64,000 nucleotides of DNA, taken from positions 434,001-498,000 of the forward strand of contig NZ_JADWYI010000001.1 in NCBI RefSeq assembly GCF_016904885.1. Direction: 5' to 3'. Of the stretch, positions 59,576 through 64,000 are shown in pieces. A model generated the notes under the pieces. It was given only the letters and a program-made list of their open reading frames with translations. It was not told the origin of the DNA and ran no database searches. The position numbers were made by a program, and so were the translations under genes. Position 1 is the stretch's first letter, and each line of letters opens with the position of its first letter. The DNA comes from Archangium primigenium (lineage in GTDB: Bacteria > Myxococcota > Myxococcia > Myxococcales > Myxococcaceae).

Positions 59576-60739
59576 TCACCTCGATCGGCAACTCCAGCCC
59601 GCTTCCCTCGGCCGCGCCTCCCGCAACACCGCGCAGCTCGCCCCGTCCCCCGCCGCGCACGCCCCCTCCAACAGCCGCAAGCCCTCCTCCGCCTCCCCCT
59701 CCCGGCGCGGCGCGCTCACGAGCAGCGCCCCCATCACCCCACACGAGGACGCCGTGCCCTCGGCGCACGCCGGCCCCGCCACCCGCGACACGTCCTCCAG
59801 GAACCCACACGCCCGCGCCTCCCCGAGCTGGCAGGCGCGCTTGAGCAGCGTGGGCAGTTGGAGCGAGCCCCGCGTCTCCGGTGCGTGGCGCAACGTCTCG
59901 TAGAGCGCCAGGCACCCCATCGCCGCGCCCGCGTCACACGCCCGGGAGAACAGGGCGCGCTGGCCCGGCGCGTCCAGGGTCGTGCCCTCGCCCTGCAGCG
60001 CCTGCACGACGAGCCGCCCGCAGGCCGCCGACGCGCCCAGCTCGCAGCCCCGCGTCAGCAGGGCGTCCGCCCGGGCCGCCTCGCCGGGCGTCCACTGGCG
60101 CACGAGCGCGCCCTGGGCCGCGCAGCCCTGACCGTCGCCGGCCTCGCACGCCCGCGCGTAGAGCGCGAACGCCTGGCCCGCGTCCGCCACCGGGCCTCGG
60201 CCCTCCAGGAACACGTCCCCCAACAGCCGGCACGCGAAGCCATCCCCCGCGTGACACCCCTCCTGGGCGAGCAGCGCCGCCTCGTCCGGCGCGCCCGGCG
60301 TCCCCGCGCGGCGCGCCGCCTCCGCGAGGCCCACCGCCGCGAGCCCACACGCCTCCCGGGGCGTCCGCGCGCACGCGCCCTGGAGCGCGCGTCGGCCCTC
60401 GGCCGCGTCCGCCGCCCCGCCCTCGCCCAGGAGCAGGGCCAGGCCGCGCCGCGCGCAGCCCTCGCCGTCCCCCGCCCCGCACGCCCGCGCGAACAAGGCC
60501 CGCGCCTCGTCCGGCGGGGCCTCGCGCCCGAGCCGCGTACAGGCCCGGCCGTCCCCCGCCCCGCACGCCCGCGCGTCCGCGTCGCACGGCGAGGCATCAA
60601 GCGCGAGCGAGGTCTCGACGGTGGGCACGGACACACGCCCCCGGGCGGCGCCGCAGCCCCCGAGCAGCAGCAGGACGAGCCCGCCCAGGACAACGCCAGA
60701 CACCCGGAGCCCGACAGAACGCGGTGGAGTCTTCGTCAT
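59576..60739 (-). CDS. Sel1-like-repeat lipoprotein
   Basis: A 387-residue exported lipoprotein (lipobox LLLLGGCGAARG). The mature region is built of about nine Sel1/TPR-like repeats of ~35 residues with paired cysteines, each ending ACxxGDGxxCxxLG (for example ACGAGDGRACTRLG, GCHAGDGFACRLLG, ACEAGDGQGCAAQG, GCELGASAACGRLV, ACQLGEARACGFLE). The double-Cys form matches Helicobacter cysteine-rich proteins (Hcp family), where the repeats are disulfide-bonded. It probably mediates protein contacts at the outer membrane. No partner is visible. It follows the histidine kinase on the same strand by 57 bases. Confidence 0.9.
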   Translation of the reverse strand: MTKTPPRSVGLRVSGVVLGGLVLLLLGGCGAARGRVSVPTVETSLALDASPCDADARACGAGDGRACTRLGREAPPDEARALFARACGAGDGEGCARRGLALLLGEGGAADAAEGRRALQGACARTPREACGLAAVGLAEAARRAGTPGAPDEAALLAQEGCHAGDGFACRLLGDVFLEGRGPVADAGQAFALYARACEAGDGQGCAAQGALVRQWTPGEAARADALLTRGCELGASAACGRLVVQALQGEGTTLDAPGQRALFSRACDAGAAMGCLALYETLRHAPETRGSLQLPTLLKRACQLGEARACGFLEDVSRVAGPACAEGTASSCGVMGALLVSAPRREGEAEEGLRLLEGACAAGDGASCAVLREARPREAGWSCRSR

Positions 60740-60796
60740 GCGGCCAGGAGACGCCCGGCGTCTTTCCCCCGCGTGACGCCTTCATGACGAAGAATG

Positions 60797-62155
60797 TCAG
60801 TGAGGCCGCTCGCGCACTTCGTTCTGGGGGCCCGTGGGCTCCTCGGCGGGGGCCTCGGACTCCAGCCGGGTGAACTTGAAGGGCGGCACCCGGGGCAGGC
60901 GCACGGAGAAGGTGCTGCCCTGGCCCGGCGCGCTCTGCACCCGCACCCGGCCGCCGTGCGAGGTGATGATGCCGTGCACCACCGCGAGCCCCAGGCCCGT
61001 GCCCTCGCCCGCGGGCCGCGTGGTGAAGAAGGGCTGGAAGAGGTGGGCGAGCACGTCCGGCCCCATGCCCTCGCCCGTGTCGCGCACCTCCAGCACCACG
61101 TCGTCCTCGCCATCCGTGCGCGTGGAGATGAACACCTGGCCCCGGCGCTTCATGGACTGGGCGGCGTTGAGCAGCAGGTTCACCACCACCTGGGAGATCT
61201 GCCGCGGGTGGCCGAGCATCGGCGGCAGGGGCTCGAGCTTCACCTCCACGTCGCAGTGCGCTTGCAGGCGCCCGCGGGTGAGGCGCAGGGCGGTGCTCAC
61301 CTCCTCGTTCAAGTCGTAGGGGATGAGCGCCTCGGGGTCTCCCTTGGCGAAGCGGCGCAGGTCCGCCACGATGGAGCACACGCGCAGGACGCCCTCGAGC
61401 GTCTCGGGCAGCACCTCGTCGGTGTACTCGCGCAGGGAGGGGGGCAGCTCCGCGCGCCCGAGCTCGTGCTGCAGCGCGTGCAGGTTGCTCTTCACGTAGC
61501 TCATGGGGTTGTTGATTTCGTGCGCGATGCCCGCGGCGAGCATGCCCAGGCTGCTCAGGCGCTCCTGCTCGCGCGCCCGGCGGTGCGTGAGATCCAGCTC
61601 CGTGAGCGAGTGGCTCAGCTCCTCCTGCCGCCGCGACATGCCGCCCAGGGTGAGCTCCGTCATGCGCAGGTAGGCGCCCGAGGAGCCGGCGATGATGAGC
61701 GTGAGGATGAGCAGGGTGAGGGCGATGAGGGGCGGGGCGCCGTCGATCAGCGCCGCGAGCGTGAAGGCGCCGAACAGCACGTAGCGCACCACGCGCCGCC
61801 AGGAGTCCAGCGGATGGCGCATCCACAGGCCATGCAGGGGCAGGAAGAGCCACACGGAGAAGAGCCAGCCGGTGACGTGGCCCAGGGCGACGACGATGGA
61901 CAGGTTGAGCCCCATGCGCATCTCGTCCCACACCAACGGGGTCGGCACGGGTCGGCCGCGCGCGACGAGCACGTTGAGCACGGCGCCACACCCGCTCAGC
62001 AGCACGATCAGCCCCATCGTGTGCCACTGACCCCAGAGCGCGCTCAGCATCACGAGGACGTTGAGCCCCACCAGCGAGGCCATGAAGCCGTTCACCCGCT
62101 GGTTGATGCGCCGGACCTCCTGCTCGGGATCCACCGCTGGCGCTGAAGAACGCAT
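60797..62155 (-). CDS. Sensor histidine kinase with multi-helix membrane N-terminus
   Basis: A 452-residue kinase. The start MRSSAPAVDPEQ follows GGGAG by 5 bases. Five or six transmembrane helices (about 20-160) have almost no extracellular loop, so the membrane part itself is likely the sensor. A short coiled coil precedes the dimerisation helix with His212 (AAGIAHEINNPMSYVKSNLH). The ATPase domain has VVNLLLNAAQSM, DTGEGMGPDVLAHLFQPFFT and GEGTGLGLAVVHG, all intact. The last ~30 residues are charged. No response regulator is adjacent. It is transcribed toward the Sel1-repeat lipoprotein. The signal is unknown. Confidence 0.9.
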   Translation of the reverse strand: MRSSAPAVDPEQEVRRINQRVNGFMASLVGLNVLVMLSALWGQWHTMGLIVLLSGCGAVLNVLVARGRPVPTPLVWDEMRMGLNLSIVVALGHVTGWLFSVWLFLPLHGLWMRHPLDSWRRVVRYVLFGAFTLAALIDGAPPLIALTLLILTLIIAGSSGAYLRMTELTLGGMSRRQEELSHSLTELDLTHRRAREQERLSSLGMLAAGIAHEINNPMSYVKSNLHALQHELGRAELPPSLREYTDEVLPETLEGVLRVCSIVADLRRFAKGDPEALIPYDLNEEVSTALRLTRGRLQAHCDVEVKLEPLPPMLGHPRQISQVVVNLLLNAAQSMKRRGQVFISTRTDGEDDVVLEVRDTGEGMGPDVLAHLFQPFFTTRPAGEGTGLGLAVVHGIITSHGGRVRVQSAPGQGSTFSVRLPRVPPFKFTRLESEAPAEEPTGPQNEVRERPH

Positions 62156-62507
62156 GCCATCTCCCTCGGACGTCAAGCCCCATGCCCCCGTGCGGATCAC
62201 CCCTGGCGCTCCTCTCCCCTGGCGCCGCCCGACCCGCTCCGCTCGACATGCGGACAGACCCCACCGTAGCAGAATCGTCTGATTGTACACCCGCCGCTTC
62301 CACTCCCAGGCGAAAAATCCACACCCGCTGAAAAACGAGAGGGAGCGGGCGGTCTGTCCTCTGGAAATCCCCTGATTGCGCGGGTTGGTTGGCACCCAAC
62401 GGGCCGAGCGGCTTTCCAGGGTTCTACCCTTCCCGGCGCGGGGGCGCATGGGGCATCCTCCCTCCCCCCGCGTGTCGCATGCGCGGCTTCTCCCTCAGGA
62501 GCGCTTC
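62156..62507. other. Intergenic region between divergent genes
   Basis: About 350 bases upstream of both the histidine kinase and the exported protein at 62508. A stretch near 62265-62340 is unusually A/T-rich for this genome (CAGAATCGTCTGATTGTACA and AAAAACGAGA), so it probably contains the promoters. No operator, small RNA or coding frame is supported. Confidence 0.5.
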
Positions 62508-63278
62508 ATGATCCGCACGCTCACCCTGGTGAGTCTCCTGCTCACGTCCCTGCCCCTGCGGGCCCAGGACGGCGCCGCCGCGCCGTTGACGGCCGAGGAC
62601 ATGGCGCGCCGACTGGGCGAGACGACCTGGGGCATGGAGGAGCTGCTCGCGGGCAAGGTGGAGGAGGTGACCGTCACCCTCCGGGTGGAGGAGCTGGACG
62701 GGGACGGGCACGTCAAGCACATCCAGGAGCGGGTGGATCGCTTCCGGCTCAAGGACGGCCAGCAGCGCCGGGAAGTCCTCCAGGCCACCAAGGACGGCGA
62801 GGACGCCACCGACGCCCTGCGCAAGGATCTGGAGGAGCGCCAGCGCCGGGGCGAGGGCCGCGCGGAGTTCAACTCCGTGAACCTGCCCTTCGCCGTGGCG
62901 TCGCTGTCGCAGCACCGCTTCTGGCTGGCGGGGCCGGACTCGAAGGACCCCCAACGGCTTCGCCTGCGCTTCGAGCCGAGGGAGACCAAGGCGCCCTCCA
63001 TCCACAAGGGCGAGGCGCTGGTGGACGCGAGCACGGGCCAGCTGGTGCGGCTCACCTACAGCCCGTCGGTCCTCCCGGACCGGGCGTACCGGGTGGACGT
63101 GCGCATGGACTTCCGCGCCCAGCCGGGCATGGGCCAGGTGCTGGACACGCTGCGCGTGGACGCCGAGGGGGGCTTCCTCTTCTACAAGAAGCGCATGCGC
63201 ATCACCGCGCGCTACTCGCACCTGGTGCCCGCGAGCAGCGCGCCCAGCGCGTCGGCGATGCTGCCGGCAACGCCCTGA
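62508..63278 (+). CDS. Exported hypothetical protein
   Basis: A 256-residue protein with a CAGGAG ribosome site. The signal peptide is MIRTLTLVSLLLTSLPLRAQ. The mature chain alternates strands and polar turns: VEEVTVTLRVEELDGDGHVK, RVDRFRLKDGQQRREVLQAT, FAVASLSQHRFWLAG, RLRLRFEPRETKAPS and GEALVDASTGQLVRLTYSPS, with a final MRITARYSHLV. The beta-rich order and the EALVDASTGQLVRL strand resemble the lipoprotein-sorting (LolA/LolB-like) and sigma-E-regulatory MucB type of fold, but there is no firm assignment. The next gene begins 13 bases downstream on the same strand and may be cotranscribed. Confidence 0.75.
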   Translation: MIRTLTLVSLLLTSLPLRAQDGAAAPLTAEDMARRLGETTWGMEELLAGKVEEVTVTLRVEELDGDGHVKHIQERVDRFRLKDGQQRREVLQATKDGEDATDALRKDLEERQRRGEGRAEFNSVNLPFAVASLSQHRFWLAGPDSKDPQRLRLRFEPRETKAPSIHKGEALVDASTGQLVRLTYSPSVLPDRAYRVDVRMDFRAQPGMGQVLDTLRVDAEGGFLFYKKRMRITARYSHLVPASSAPSASAMLPATP

Positions 63279-63291
63279 GCTTTTCCGGCAC

Positions 63292-64000
63292 ATGAAGCGC
63301 GTGCTGCTGCTCCTGTGGCTCGTGGCGACGGGGGCCGGGGCCGCGCCCGAGAGTGCCCTGGAGCGGCTGCTCGCGCACGCGGCCCTGCCCGGCCTCGCCC
63401 CACCACCCGAGGCGCCGCTCACCGAGGCGCGAGCCCGACAGCTCGGGCGCGCCCTGCTCGACAGCGCGCCCACCGCACGCACCTTCGCGCCCCGCACCAC
63501 CCTGGCGCACCTGCTGCGCACCGGCGCCCCGGACTCCCTGCGCACCCGGGCCGAGCACGTCCGTCCCCTCGTCGTGGTGCGTCCGGACGGCTACGTCTGC
63601 GTCGCCCTCACCGGCGCGCCCCTCGCCTGGCTGGGTCCGCCCACCCTCGTCGACGGCCACCTGTCCGTGCACCGCCTGCGCGTGGGCGCCTTCTACTTCG
63701 ACCGGGCGGGCGTCTTCTTCGCCGTGGACGACACCCTGCGGCCCGTGGGGCCTCCCCTGGCCGAGCGCCCCCTGGGCCGCGACCCCGCCACCGCCGCCCT
63801 CCTGGGCTCCCAGGACGCCGTCGAGCAACTGGCCCTCGCCCTCGCCCACCTCCTCGTGCACCCCGTGCGCTCACTCGAAGGCCTGAGCCAGCTCCCCTCC
63901 GGCCTCGCCCACCTCCTCGCCACATCTCCCGAGTACTTCGCGCGCTACGGCGCCCTGCCCCTGGAAACCCAGGTCCGCGAGGCCTCGCGGCTGGCCACCC
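63292..64000 (+). CDS. Exported protein, 3' end outside window
   Basis: An open frame with no stop reaches the right edge (at least 236 residues). It starts MKRVLLLLWLVATGAGAAPE, a signal peptide without lipobox Cys. After a Pro/Arg-rich linker an alpha/beta module follows (LVVVRPDGYVCVALTGAPLA, LRVGAFYFDRAGVFFAVDDT, QDAVEQLALALAHLLVHPVR) and then HLLATSPEYFARYGALPLET with VREASRLAT. The SPEYFARYGALPLE...VREASRLAT segment resembles a stretch in exported myxobacterial polymorphic toxin N-termini; this is a recollection of the pattern, not a proven match, and the toxin domain would lie beyond the window. Confidence 0.6.
   Translation, partial: MKRVLLLLWLVATGAGAAPESALERLLAHAALPGLAPPPEAPLTEARARQLGRALLDSAPTARTFAPRTTLAHLLRTGAPDSLRTRAEHVRPLVVVRPDGYVCVALTGAPLAWLGPPTLVDGHLSVHRLRVGAFYFDRAGVFFAVDDTLRPVGPPLAERPLGRDPATAALLGSQDAVEQLALALAHLLVHPVRSLEGLSQLPSGLAHLLATSPEYFARYGALPLETQVREASRLAT

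Overview
The window looks like chromosomal DNA from a myxobacterium (Myxococcota, most likely suborder Cystobacterineae). The reasons are a very high GC content with strong G/C bias at third codon positions, many lipoproteins, dense two-component and sigma-54 (NtrC-type) signalling, a Ser/Thr-kinase-like protein, and lipoprotein polymorphic toxins resembling the SitA family of Myxococcus. No rRNA, tRNA, CRISPR array, insertion sequence or phage structural gene was seen.

Layout. 1-8.3 kb: the end of a lamin-tail-domain protein, a degenerate metallopeptidase-like protein, an AsmA-family protein, a glutathionyl-hydroquinone reductase, a GNAT acetyltransferase and an NtrC-type regulator. 8.4-11.9 kb: an accessory-looking block with a Het-C/LysM protein translationally coupled to two tandem paralogous lipoproteins. 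12-21.6 kb: paired beta-barrel-like proteins, a diverged cold-shock-like protein, a PTS IIA protein, a convergent NarL-type regulator and its probable histidine kinase, a pseudo-receiver protein, a kelch lipoprotein and an outer-membrane-type protein. 21.6-41.9 kb: three lipoprotein toxin-immunity cassettes (21.6-23.9, 31.5-33.7 and 39.4-41.9 kb). Interspersed among them are housekeeping and regulatory genes: Kup potassium uptake, a PLP decarboxylase with an NtrC regulator, a LysR regulator, a CACHE-type histidine kinase, an XRE regulator and an exported isoamylase.

42-50 kb: a pseudokinase followed by a complete periplasmic aldehyde/xanthine oxidoreductase operon (2Fe-2S, FAD and molybdopterin subunits plus an XdhC chaperone), with the cofactor gene mocA divergent from it. 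50-57 kb: an FKBP prolyl isomerase lipoprotein and an mprF-acvB pair predicted to make and turn over lysyl-phosphatidylglycerol. 57-64 kb: two short-chain dehydrogenases, a DNA-methyltransferase-like protein, a Sel1-repeat lipoprotein, a membrane histidine kinase and an exported protein running off the right edge.

The most notable system is the set of lipoprotein toxin cassettes. Two of the toxins share an N-terminal half but carry unrelated C-terminal toxin domains, and each cassette has a different immunity-type neighbour (pentapeptide-like, Imm26, and an Imm11-SUFU fusion). This fits kin-discrimination toxins of the SitA type, which in Myxococcus xanthus are delivered by TraA/TraB outer-membrane exchange. 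The delivery route here is inference. The Het-C/lipoprotein block may be a fourth, undescribed conflict or surface module.
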